DNA from: Candidatus Uhrbacteria bacterium
GTDB taxonomy: Bacteria; Patescibacteria; ABY1; SG8-24; UBA9934
Reading direction: 5' to 3'
Length of the DNA: 64,000 bases
NCBI GenBank assembly: GCA_018664485.1
Contig: JABJOE010000006.1
Location: forward strand, 62,001 to 126,000
Below, piece after piece: positions 26,801 through 33,617 of the stretch. Below the pieces are notes generated by a model. That model made no database searches. It had not been told where the DNA came from and worked only from the letters and a program-made list of their open reading frames with translations. A program made the translations under genes and the position numbers. Each line of letters starts with the position of its first letter. The first letter of the stretch is position 1.

Positions 26801-28797
26801 AGAACGGTATTTCCGTCTGAAATGAAAGTAGTAAGCGTGTCTCCAGATGTTGAAGAGTACGTAATTGAAACACGCCCACCTCCTCCACCACCAGAATCTT
26901 GTGTATCTCCACCGTTAGCGTCTCCACCGGTTGTAGTCAAGGTTCCACTAGAGCCCGCATACGGACCAGATGTAATATAAATTGAACCACCAGAACCTCC
27001 ACCAGGAGATCTATTGGTGAGGGCATTGGTCGGGTCTCCACCGTTAGCACTAATCGTACCAGCGTGCGTCAATGTACCGGACACATCCAAACGAATAATT
27101 CCTCCACCAGGTCCTGCAACTGAATTTGATTCATTTGTATGTCCTCCAGTAGAACCATACAAAACCGGCGCAGTATTAGAACCATAGGTTCCACCACCAG
27201 CACCACCAGAACCTCCATTACCGGTACCACCAGCACCACCATGTCCTCCTCCACCAGCATTTGAGTTACCCCCACCAGCACCCGTTTCGCTCCTTGTACA
27301 CGCGTTTGAACCATCAGGCCCCTTACCGTCTACTGCTGATCCAGGAAAGTTTTCCGTACAGCCATATTCATCTGCATTTATAGAAGTACTTGAACCAACC
27401 GAAAGAGCTACCAGATTAGTCCAGCTAACATTAGACCTAATACTAGTTGTTCCGGTTAGATCAATTGTTGCGGCATCATCTATAACAAACGTTCCACGAA
27501 CACCTCCAGTAATTGTAACGTCATCCCATGTAGTGGTAACGCCTGCTGGAACAGTAAAATCAATATCGACACCTGTATTATTAACATTGATAGTTGATCC
27601 GCTGGCAATATCAAAATCATTTCCACCAGTAAATACAACGTCAGTTAAAGAAGCGTCAGTACACGTAAGTGTTCCTCCAAAATAAAACTCATCGGTAGCC
27701 GTTAGAGTTACATCTGCAGTTCCAGACTCACATGCAATAACAGATGTATCAAATCTCAATCCACCTGAGCTGGTTACGTTCGTAGCGTCGACATAAAGTT
27801 GATAATAGTAAACAACGTCACTAGTTGCGGAGCCTAAAGTGTAAGCTGAACCATCAGTTCCATCAGCTGCGGACCCCGGCCCAGAACCACCCGAAACAAG
27901 AAAATCATTGGCAGCCATACCTCCCCCTCCGTTGAAAGAGTCTGTCGTGTATAACAATGAAATAATCCCTCCACCTCCACCTCCACCGTCAGCGGAGCTG
28001 TTATCACCTCCAGCACCACCGATCGCGGAGAACGTACCGGTAGAACCAGCGAGAGTACCCGTCGAGATAAATATAGACCCACCCGATCCACCACCTCCAG
28101 CACGGTTCGTACTATTTGTACCACCAACAGCACCGTCTGATTCGATAATTCCATTATTAGTAAGCGTGGTCGTTACATCGATTCGAACAACACCTCCTCC
28201 AGCACCACCTACTCCAGCGTTTCCAGACCCACCAGACGTACCGAATAGTAGCGGACCAGTCACTGTATCGTAATGAGATCCTGCAGCCTTAGTCGTTCCC
28301 GCACCACCGTTCCCACCATGACCTGACCCACCCGCACCCGTCGTACTAGTTGAGGCACCGATTCCAGCACCTGCAGTTGCAAGCGTACAGACATTAGAAC
28401 CGCTAGGCCCATAACCTGTATTGTTATTTGTAGATGTACAACCCTGACCATCTCCAGAAATAGAAGAACCGCTATCAATTTGAAGGTTGTCAGTTTTGAG
28501 GTATGGGTACCATCCATTAACTTGGTCTCCATCAAATGTAAGAGTAGAGGTTGAAGTTACAAGAATATCTACACCAGTACAGTCCCAATAATCCCCGAGT
28601 GCAGCATATCCAGTTGTATTCCAACTAGTGCTAGAGCTAATCGTAATAGTACCATCAGCGGTTGCGTCATCGTCACCGGCCCCACCGTCTGTTGCGGGAC
28701 ATGAAACTGCCGCAGCAGACACACTTTGAAAACCAAAAAAGATTCCCAACAAAGAGAAAATGACGATAAACAAACTCAGTCGTAAATAACGCGTCAT
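20851..28797 (-). CDS. Giant secreted repeat protein (2648 aa), probable cell-surface protein
   Basis: A signal peptide (residues 1-29, hydrophobic core LFIVIFSLLGIFFGF, cleavage near SVSAAA) is followed by two Gly-rich modules (about 60-340 and 440-690), both carrying GPSGSNVCT/GPDGSNACT and GGSGGSI-type runs. About 14 repeats of ~110 aa fill residues 690-2260. Each opens with a D-x-D-x-DG-x-[IV]D calcium-loop-like motif and [TS]F[ST]E. Next come a Big_5-like domain (SPADGATDVSRSA pattern, ~2262-2365), a beta domain, a Glu-rich linker (~2475-2490) and a Cys-containing C-terminal domain. There is no LPxTG or C-terminal membrane anchor. TATAAT ends 8 nt before the ATG, so the mRNA may be leaderless. 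Likely S-layer-like or adhesive; function inferred only. Confidence 0.85.
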   Translation of the reverse strand: MTRYLRLSLFIVIFSLLGIFFGFQSVSAAAVSCPATDGGAGDDDATADGTITISSSTSWNTTGYAALGDYWDCTGVDILVTSTSTLTFDGDQVNGWYPYLKTDNLQIDSGSSISGDGQGCTSTNNNTGYGPSGSNVCTLATAGAGIGASTSTTGAGGSGHGGNGGAGTTKAAGSHYDTVTGPLLFGTSGGSGNAGVGGAGGGVVRIDVTTTLTNNGIIESDGAVGGTNSTNRAGGGGSGGSIFISTGTLAGSTGTFSAIGGAGGDNSSADGGGGGGGIISLLYTTDSFNGGGGMAANDFLVSGGSGPGSAADGTDGSAYTLGSATSDVVYYYQLYVDATNVTSSGGLRFDTSVIACESGTADVTLTATDEFYFGGTLTCTDASLTDVVFTGGNDFDIASGSTINVNNTGVDIDFTVPAGVTTTWDDVTITGGVRGTFVIDDAATIDLTGTTSIRSNVSWTNLVALSVGSSTSINADEYGCTENFPGSAVDGKGPDGSNACTRSETGAGGGNSNAGGGGHGGAGGTGNGGSGGAGGGTYGSNTAPVLYGSTGGHTNESNSVAGPGGGIIRLDVSGTLTHAGTISANGGDPTNALTNRSPGGGSGGSIYITSGPYAGSSGTLTTTGGDANGGDTQDSGGGGGGRVSITYSSTSGDTLTTFISDGNTVLAAAGSGSGTGQNGTAGTLYTSASATPPDLTSSVTKDDDGNGQIDQIIATFDLDLNASTVAGSDFTVAGFTVSSASETSAGIVTIILTESGSGDTDALPLVSVVGSVETTLGGELTSDSVTATDEAAPAATFGAYKDTNSDGTIDRIDITFSENIGLDECEAGDYTAGGADAGSIAVASCVASGDDLRLTISNAPSNDTNLTLTVAYTAANGTASSLDDSAGNAVADISATALADGAAPVSIGTQSYLDTDLDGQVDRVDITFSENIAVDECEGGDFTIGGADAGSISVASCATSSADLQLTLSSAPANDTLLTFTVAYTEANGTAGSLDDSAANAVADISALTLADAAAPVLASLAIDDTGGNGLIDQIVMTWSEDVDTNDSAAPVLADFGTILLPDGQTVSSATISDPAGSSAVVTLSSVVGQVAINTGAGSAAVSGITSEWTDGTNATSNPDGSVSIVDNANPFLRTDGSNDIQYEDNNTDGTVDRVRLKFSEAVTIAYTDGDWTATANDLTSFDVSAISSGNGTATIYLTATAQSNTTGVAGGTEPTLAFTASGGSITDANSNTDAAFSAETVDDAAAPALRTDGSNKMAYLDDNEDGTIDRVRLTFTEAATLTYSDGDWSATANDLTGFDTGAYLSGNGTTQILLTASANASLTGVSGGTEPTLAFTPSSGSIVDGGGASLSGISATTLVDEAIPVDMTRSYKDASANGTIDRLDVVFSETITVNECETADFTLAGADIGSVAISACAVSGTDLRLTLTGAPSNDTNLALTFAYDASNGTANSLDDAAGNDATDITTVALTDGAIPVLMSFTYQDDDGDGTIDQVTAVFTEDVTIVYADGDWAVTANDLSGFDVSAYDSGNGSASIILTATADVGVTGVAGGTEPTIEFTATTGSISDGTTTVPSLPESGVADGAAMAILAIGYKDINSDGTIDRLDVTFSEMPTLDECEFGDYTFGGDDSGTIAVSACATSGSDLRLTLSNTPSSDTNIDIEWNYTASSGTSGSLQDGGSEDAASFSDKAVTDQAAPIKVSQAYKDVNADGQVDRFDIVFTENIAYDECEAGDYTVGGADAGSISIASCATSTTSLQLTVSSAPSNDTALTLTLAYTAANGTSNSLDDTAGNAVADLTAAALTDLAAPVSTGQTYLDNDTDGKVDRVTVSFSESITLDECETEDFVFAGTDAGTIAVVDSSGCSVGGSTITFTVANAPSNDTSLSFTWSYANNETAGSLLDAASSAVTSVPAVTLTDLALPQLVSQTYVDANGDGTVDRADLTFTEVITVATCEVGDYAIAGADAGSMAVSACVVSGTDVRYTLTTAPSLDTLLTLTFAYDASNDTANSLVDANSNVLASLSAASLTDGAAAVMRTDGANAPAYGDANADGTIDQVTLTFTEPVTVTYSDGDWTAVANTLTSFDVSGYSSGNGSTAIVLTGSAAANLTGVSGGTEPTLAFTASTGSILDGTSNAISSIGATSLSDEASPVNVSQSYKDLDTDGDIDRLDIVFSETIEVGECEAGDYTIGGADAGSIAVSACVASTTDLRLTLTNTVANTTGPTLTFAYTAANGTADSLDDTDANAVVDISAVAIADAAGAVIVSITPADGATDVSRSADVVVVFSEAINTGSTAYSFDDSPSGLSNAWSVSDTTLTISHSGQFSGSSDITFTTTTANDTTGNALIGPAAGVTHPATFTTASASSSSTVYDSVDPSVGSLRVYQPVDSSKTVTSLSIDEKIKLTWTTLGPENLVDLSYSLNSGSTYTVIEQYMFNNSTYNWTPEGVEEGDEIIFKVELNDIANILSTASSAEYLFGEEEEVVEEEEAENAKSGVYCTDRFVKYHEFSTVYCVTNIGTRRPFVNSLAYFTWADSFDEIEEIEYEEMVSMSVDGLMLPKPGSVLVKIQSIPYVYMLTEQEGEVLRPQLRWITDEEVAIDLFGADWADYVVDMNPAFFSHFDVGDAVDDATLMDVDLSKLIKRVDLSLKSK

Positions 28798-28805
28798 GTA
28801 GCCGC

Positions 28806-28811
28806 ATTATA
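28806..28811 (-). promoter_or_regulatory. -10 element of the giant surface-protein gene
   Basis: A perfect TATAAT on the minus strand, 8 nt before the ATG. No good -35 is seen at 17 bp. Spacing implies transcription starts at or next to the start codon. Confidence 0.5.
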
Positions 28812-28849
28812 CACCCATTTACTTAGAAAAAAAGCTTACCTATGGACAA

Positions 28850-29503
28850 TTAGAAACATCGACCACCGATCAATAGATCACAGAGCGCCTCAGACGGTAC
28901 GCTGATGAAGAAAAATACGTTAAAGCTAGTCATGAAAGACAGGAATACTAATATAAGTAGCACTCGAGGCCCGTGCTGAGCGATAGCACGCCGAATTTTC
29001 TGATGCTCCGGCTTTGTAAGCAGTGCATCGAGCAATTTTGACCCGTCTAGCGGGTGAATTGGAATAATATTAAAGAAAAGAAGGTATAGATTGATGATTA
29101 TCAAAAGTATAAGAAAGAATCCCAGAGCGTTTCCGGCAACGATCATTCCGCCGGCATCCAAACCGCGAAATGCTATAGCTGAAAGAGTAGCTACGATCAA
29201 ATTTGACGCAGGGCCGGCAAGTGCAATCTTCACAGAATCCCATTTCGGGTCTTCTAAGTTGTATGGGTTAAACGGTACTGGTTTTGCCCAACCAAATCCC
29301 AGAAGAAGCAACGGAATAAACCCAACCGGGTCGATATGTGCTACCGGATTGAGTGTGAGTCGCCCCATAGCCTCGGCAGTCCGGTCGCCAAGACGTTCGG
29401 CTGCGAGAGCGTGTGCGAACTCGTGCACAGTAAGCGACATTAAAATTACAGCTAACCAAACAAGGGCGAGAAACGGCTGTTGTGTAAGAAGAGAGATGAA
29501 CAT
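28850..29503 (-). CDS. Site-2 protease family (M50) membrane metalloprotease
   Basis: 217 aa, about five membrane segments. The zinc motif HEFAH is at residues 27-31 and the second motif IPIHPLDGSK near residue 148 supplies the third ligand Asp. Such short M50 proteins cleave membrane-anchored substrates inside the bilayer; the substrate here is unknown. It ends after murA in the same direction (2-bp gap), so it is probably co-transcribed. Confidence 0.92.
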   Translation of the reverse strand: MFISLLTQQPFLALVWLAVILMSLTVHEFAHALAAERLGDRTAEAMGRLTLNPVAHIDPVGFIPLLLLGFGWAKPVPFNPYNLEDPKWDSVKIALAGPASNLIVATLSAIAFRGLDAGGMIVAGNALGFFLILLIIINLYLLFFNIIPIHPLDGSKLLDALLTKPEHQKIRRAIAQHGPRVLLILVFLSFMTSFNVFFFISVPSEALCDLLIGGRCF

Positions 29504-29505
29504 AA

Positions 29506-30813
29506 TTATTCTACTCTGATATCAGCACCGATCGATGCAAGTTTTCCATAAAGATCCTCATATCCGCGATCCAAATGATGTACGCCATCAATCATCGACT
29601 CCCCTTCCGCTACGAGTGCAGCAACTACGTACGCTAACCCGGCGCGAATGTCAGGCACTGTCATGTTTGCAGCCTTTAATTTGCTTGCCCCCTTGATCAC
29701 TGCTGAATGCTGATAGTTCTGATCCTTGAATCGGCAAGGCAGCTCACCCAAACAACTACTGAACAACGTAATATCTGCGCCCATTCTCTTTAGAGCTTCC
29801 GTATAGCCAAATCGTTCTTGGTAAACAGTCTCGTGAACAACGGAAGTTCCGTCAGCTTGTGTTAACACAACTACGAATGGTTGCTGCCAGTCAGTTGAAA
29901 AACCTGGATGCGTATCTGTCTCAAGCTGTATACCTTTATAATTTCCGTTACCTCGGAATAGAATTCCATCAGGTTCAACGATGTATTCCCCACCGATCAT
30001 CCGTACGGCGTTTAAAAATGTAATCATCGAGCTGTGGCCAGCTCCTTCACAAAAAATCTCACCTTTCGTCGCAAGTGCTAACGCCGCAAAAGACGCAGCC
30101 TCCAAACGATCCGCTAAAACACGATGCGTACAACCGTTCATCTTTTCCACTCCTACAATTTCGATGTGACGACCGGCTCCTCGCTCAACCACAGCTCCCA
30201 TTTTCTGTAGCATCATTATCAGTGAAATGATTTCCGGTTCAATCGCGGCATTCTTAATAACAGTACGCCCCTTCGCCATCACCGCTGCAAACAAAATAGT
30301 TTCTGTTGCTCCAACTGATGGATACGCAAGCTCGATTCGAGCGCCCTTAAGTCCATCCGGTGCCGTTACGCGAATTGAATCTTCCCCCTCTTCAACTATC
30401 GCACCCATCTGCTTAAGCGCCTCAACATGAAAGTTTACAGGGCGTGGTCCAATATTGTCTCCATGTGCTCCACGGCCTGGCATTGGTACGTGAGCTTCTC
30501 CTACACGATGCAAAAGTGGTGCCACAGTTAGAATCGACAATCGATTTTTTCGTGTTAGCTCCATCGCACTTGTATTTTCGATCGTTGGAGTACGTAGCTC
30601 GACCGTATGATCATGCACAGTAGTTGTAGCCCCGAACATTTCAACTAGCTCCCGCGCAATGTCGGTCTCCAGCTGAAGCGGCATGTTGGTTAAAATCACT
30701 GGCTCGTCAGTCAGAAGTGAAGCAATCATCATTTTAGATGCTGCATTCTTCGCTCCTGCGATTTTTACCTTTCCCTTGAGGGGTTTTCCACCCGTAATAA
30801 ATAGTTTTTCCAT
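29506..30813 (-). CDS. murA: UDP-N-acetylglucosamine 1-carboxyvinyltransferase with Asp at the Cys115 position
   Basis: 435 aa, normal for MurA, the first committed step of peptidoglycan synthesis. AGAKNAASK (residues 19-27), the PGRGAHGD-NIGPRPVNFHV loop and EDRGYEDL-like C-terminal motif (HHLDRGYEDLYGKL) are present. In the active loop the usual Cys is replaced by Asp119 (GDNIG against GCAIG), as in mycobacterial and chlamydial MurA. Asp keeps activity but prevents fosfomycin attachment. Structured element D lies directly upstream. Confidence 0.96.
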   Translation of the reverse strand: MEKLFITGGKPLKGKVKIAGAKNAASKMMIASLLTDEPVILTNMPLQLETDIARELVEMFGATTTVHDHTVELRTPTIENTSAMELTRKNRLSILTVAPLLHRVGEAHVPMPGRGAHGDNIGPRPVNFHVEALKQMGAIVEEGEDSIRVTAPDGLKGARIELAYPSVGATETILFAAVMAKGRTVIKNAAIEPEIISLIMMLQKMGAVVERGAGRHIEIVGVEKMNGCTHRVLADRLEAASFAALALATKGEIFCEGAGHSSMITFLNAVRMIGGEYIVEPDGILFRGNGNYKGIQLETDTHPGFSTDWQQPFVVVLTQADGTSVVHETVYQERFGYTEALKRMGADITLFSSCLGELPCRFKDQNYQHSAVIKGASKLKAANMTVPDIRAGLAYVVAALVAEGESMIDGVHHLDRGYEDLYGKLASIGADIRVE

Positions 30814-30825
30814 ATCAGTACATAC

Positions 30826-30931
30826 GTATTTGGACTATTTTCAGCTTATGGGGCCCCGCCACTCACTCAATGACCGAGTGGGGTTGTTTCGAGAGATGGC
30901 TCCCTGTGCACGCGACACAAGCCTCAAATAC
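30826..30931 (-). ncRNA. Structured element D in the murA leader
   Basis: On the minus strand GTATTTGAGG ... GTCCAAATAC closes about 105 nt. Inside is CACTC-ggtcatt-GAGTG. The 3' segment CCATAAGCTGAAAATAGTC closely resembles that in the proS leader (CCATAAGTCTAAAATGGTC). It ends 12 nt before the murA ATG. Confidence 0.6.
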
Positions 30932-30989
30932 CTAAGTCCTTTACTAAGTCATGACAAGGATACCGCGAGGTGGCGGTAGTGGCAACCAA

Positions 30990-31018
30990 TTGACAACCCT
31001 TATATAAAGAGACATTGT
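30990..31018 (+). promoter_or_regulatory. Promoter of the 31047 gene (TTGACA-17-CATTGT)
   Basis: TTGACA (30990-30995), 17 bp containing TATATAA, then CATTGT (31013-31018). About 28 nt before the ATG. Confidence 0.55.
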
Positions 31019-31046
31019 ATATAAACACTACAACTCGAGGCTGTTG

Positions 31047-31439
31047 ATGAAGGATCCTCTCGACGAGATATTCAGTACTGGTGAAAAATGGGGCGTAACA
31101 CCCTTTTCAATAATCGGCACGGTCTTGGCAGGCGTGGCATTCGGAGTCGCGGGCGAGATGGTTGGACTTATCAACGACCCCTTGGCAATATACGTAGCTG
31201 AGCTTTGGGTCGCCGGAGCCGGCATCGCAGCTGGCGTCCATGGTGCAAAATTCGCTTCCGTCAATCCCTGGCAAAAAAATGTAGCTCACGCACTACTCCT
31301 TACGTCATTCATCCTTGGCGTATTACCATTCGAGCCGGGAGCAACTATTTTGGCGTATGGAGGACTGGCCTTCGGCGCATCGTGGTTCGTAGCAACCATG
31401 CTATCTCCCCGTAAAGTGACCCCGCCGCACCCCCAGTGA
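31047..31439 (+). CDS. Unknown small membrane protein, G+C-rich single-gene unit
   Basis: 130 aa from the ATG at 31047 (GAGG 6 nt upstream; a TTG just before is also possible). Three to four hydrophobic stretches are seen: SIIGTVLAGVAFGVAGEMVGL, AELWVAGAGIAAGVHGA, HALLLTSFILGVLPF and LAYGGLAFGASWFVATML. It is Gly/Ala-rich, with no known motif. It stands alone between murA and ndk with its own promoter and terminator, and its codon use is richer in G+C than murA. Confidence 0.6.
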   Translation: MKDPLDEIFSTGEKWGVTPFSIIGTVLAGVAFGVAGEMVGLINDPLAIYVAELWVAGAGIAAGVHGAKFASVNPWQKNVAHALLLTSFILGVLPFEPGATILAYGGLAFGASWFVATMLSPRKVTPPHPQ

Positions 31440-31459
31440 TCCCCAGCGATCACTCGTCG

Positions 31460-31492
31460 CCGCCCACGAGCCGCTCGCTTGTAGGGCGGTTC
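31460..31492 (+). terminator. Probable terminator of the 31047 gene
   Basis: CCGCCC ... GGGCGG with an inner AGC/GCT, followed by TTCATT. Only a short T-rich tail, so moderate support. Confidence 0.45.
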
Positions 31493-31654
31493 ATTGCATC
31501 CAAATTACTAAATATCAAGAACCAATTAACAAGTATCCAAACAAATCAATATAAAAAACTCTGAGGTGTATGAGATGTCGTTGAGACAAGAATAAAGAAG
31601 ATAAATAAAATTCACACAGGTGGATGAGATATCGATGAAGCAAAAAAGCGCAGC

Positions 31655-31780
31655 AAAAAAACATTCATATTTGTGGTCAATTCTAGGCGCGGGGAAAGTG
31701 ATGAGGAGACGTACTCATAGTACGTTGACGAATCACTGTGGCCCCGCAACAACGAAGTGGCCCAAATAGGAATGTTTTTT
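31655..31780 (+). ncRNA. Structured element A
   Basis: AAAAAACATTC-ATATTTG pairs with CAAATA-GGAATGTTTTTT at the two ends. Inside, GCGGGG pairs with CCCCGC, GTGAT with ATCAC, and the central hairpin is ACGTACT-ca-TAGTACGT followed by TGACGA. Its inner sequence closely matches element B in the leuS leader. The final T6 could also make it a terminator. No gene lies immediately downstream on this strand. Confidence 0.6.
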
Positions 31781-31792
31781 CGACTCTTTGGT

Positions 31793-32160
31793 GCTTCAAG
31801 TAAACCGCTCGTAATATAGGTCTCCCTCTATATATGGGCAATACGTCCGAAATCGACGACCGATTGAGCAAGGGAACCTCTGCAAGCTGACATGCAGTTT
31901 GCAAAAGGCCCTGGCCCAAGGCGACGTCACCCGACCGCGTGATAACCGCCGGATCCCCGCTGATCCCGCCCCCCTTACAACAATCGACTTCATTCATCTT
32001 CTATAGGTAGACGAATTTAGTTTCGTACTACGTTTAGAATAAAAGGTAATTATTGGAAAAGGGGCGGGACAGCAAGACTACGTATTCTCGCAGATAATTC
32101 AGTGTTAGCTGAACTCACGGATCCTTTCAATGTAAATTAGTCCAATTACGACACCATTTA
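31793..32160. other. Gene-free stretch with inverted repeats (31793-32160)
   Basis: No convincing gene. A hairpin GCAAGCTG-acatg-CAGTTTGC lies at 31889-31909. An imperfect ~16-bp inverted repeat (GCTGATCCCGCCCC / GGGGCGGGACAGC) joins 31959-31976 and 32057-32073 and encloses a TAG-CGAA/TTCG-CTA hairpin. It could be one structured RNA. It has no match to tmRNA, RNase P or SRP RNA signatures that I can see. Short G+C-rich frames on the minus strand (31683-31997) lack an SD and overlap element A. Confidence 0.4.
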
Positions 32161-32204
32161 CCTGAAGCACTTATAGTATCCCACCCAAACTAAACCTATG
32201 CAAG

Positions 32205-32234
32205 AAAAAACGGCAGATCTTATCCACCGTTTTT
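32205..32234 (-). terminator. Terminator after ndk
   Basis: AAAAACGG ... CCGTTTTTT on the minus strand, 22 bp past the ndk stop. Confidence 0.7.
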
Positions 32235-32255
32235 CCACTAACCGCACACAAGTTC

Positions 32256-32717
32256 TTACTCTCCGAAGTGGTACTGGTCAGTCAATTTCTTGTAGTCAAA
32301 CAGCTCGTCAGCTTTGAAGAATCGATCAATCTCGATCTGAGCGTTCTCAGCTGTATCAGACGCGTGTGCAATGTTACCTGCAAGATCCATAGAGAAATCC
32401 GCTCGTACAGTTCCTGCATCAGCCTCACGTGGATTTGTAGATCCAAGGATCTTTCGCATCTCAGCGACAACATCGATCCCTTCAAAAACGATTGCAACCA
32501 CTGGTGTCTGCATCATGAATTCTACAAGCCCCTTGTAAAAAGGCTTTTCTGTGTGGTGGCTGTAGTGCTCTGCCAAAGTCGTCTCATCAAGATGAATCAA
32601 CTTCATGGCAATAAACTTGAGACCTTTGCGCTCAAAACGGTGCAGTACGTCTCCAACTAGCTCACGCTGAACTGCGTCAGGCTTAAGTAGGACTAGCGTT
32701 CGTTGAATATCAGGCAT
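32256..32717 (-). CDS. ndk: Nucleoside diphosphate kinase
   Basis: 153 aa beginning RTLVLLKPDAVQRELVG. The active-site His is in NIAHASDT (usually NxxHGSD). It balances nucleoside triphosphates using ATP. Slightly longer than the 140-aa core because of the C-terminal DYKKLTDQYHFGE. It stands alone with its own terminator. Confidence 0.95.
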   Translation of the reverse strand: MPDIQRTLVLLKPDAVQRELVGDVLHRFERKGLKFIAMKLIHLDETTLAEHYSHHTEKPFYKGLVEFMMQTPVVAIVFEGIDVVAEMRKILGSTNPREADAGTVRADFSMDLAGNIAHASDTAENAQIEIDRFFKADELFDYKKLTDQYHFGE

Positions 32718-32795
32718 AAATAGTGCTTACAGACTTATGACCGTCCTTTTGGAAGGTCGAACTGATTAATCTTTGCGCGAATACTAGCAATGTAT

Positions 32796-33617
32796 TCAAA
32801 ACAAGTCAATACGAATAGATCCGTCTAAATCTGTGCGCATAACCGGTATACCCAACCTCTCAAACCTATCTAAAATCACAGGATGAGGGTGGCCGTAACC
32901 ATTTTCTCCCAGAGAGATGATCGCTAACTCTGGATTGATCGATTCGAGAAATGATAATCCAGAAGATGTCAGACTACCATGATGACCAACCTTTAAAATA
33001 TCGACCTCCTGTAGTAGATTTTGAAAAATCGCCTCCTGCTCAACTCCAGCATCTCCTGTAAATAACATTGTACGATCACTAACCGTAAGAAGAGTTACAA
33101 CAGAGCCATCATTTGGATCCTCGAGCCGTTCCCCGTCGTAAGCTTCTTCGGGGAAAACAACGCTCAATTCAATTTCCTCCCCCAACACAATTGAGTCACC
33201 AATTTCTACCGCGCGCATAGCCTCGAAAGACCACTCATCAAACAAAGAAGACGCCTGCGACGAATAAGTTTGCCCGGGAGTCCACACCTCACCGACATCA
33301 TAACGCTCAAGTACCGGTAACAAACCATTCAGATGGTCAGCGTGTGGGTGTGTATTGACAACTAGATCAATTGAACGATCCCAAAAAGGCATAACGCGAG
33401 TCAAATCTTCCACAATACTCCCAGATGGACCACCGTCTATTAAAACCTGACCATAGGGACAGTCCATAAAAATTCCGTCACCCTGCCCAACATCAAAAAC
33501 CCAAACGACACATCCGTCGACCCAAGGCATTCGCCCACCATCAAGCCACGGCGCAAGTGCCACAACACCAACGACAACTATACCGAGAAAGACTTTAACA
33601 ATACGCTTCGTGTCCAT
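32796..33617 (-). CDS. ComEC-type metallo-beta-lactamase domain protein (separate gene)
   Basis: About 273 aa: an N-terminal membrane segment (VKVFLGIVVVGVVALAPWL), then the MBL fold with FDVGQGDGIFM, the metal motif NTHPHADHLNGL, FTGDAG and VGHHGS. This is the C-terminal domain of ComEC/Rec2, normally fused to the channel. Here the channel is the overlapping upstream gene. Start at 33617 (MDTKRIVKVF) gives a 40-bp overlap; an ATG at 33641 is possible. It would act outside the membrane on incoming DNA. Confidence 0.85.
   Translation of the reverse strand: MDTKRIVKVFLGIVVVGVVALAPWLDGGRMPWVDGCVVWVFDVGQGDGIFMDCPYGQVLIDGGPSGSIVEDLTRVMPFWDRSIDLVVNTHPHADHLNGLLPVLERYDVGEVWTPGQTYSSQASSLFDEWSFEAMRAVEIGDSIVLGEEIELSVVFPEEAYDGERLEDPNDGSVVTLLTVSDRTMLFTGDAGVEQEAIFQNLLQEVDILKVGHHGSLTSSGLSFLESINPELAIISLGENGYGHPHPVILDRFERLGIPVMRTDLDGSIRIDLF

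Noticed and set aside
31683..31997. 104-codon open frame on the minus strand (and a 65-codon one at 31796-31993)
   Set aside because: No SD or convincing promoter, low-complexity sequence, and it runs through structured element A.
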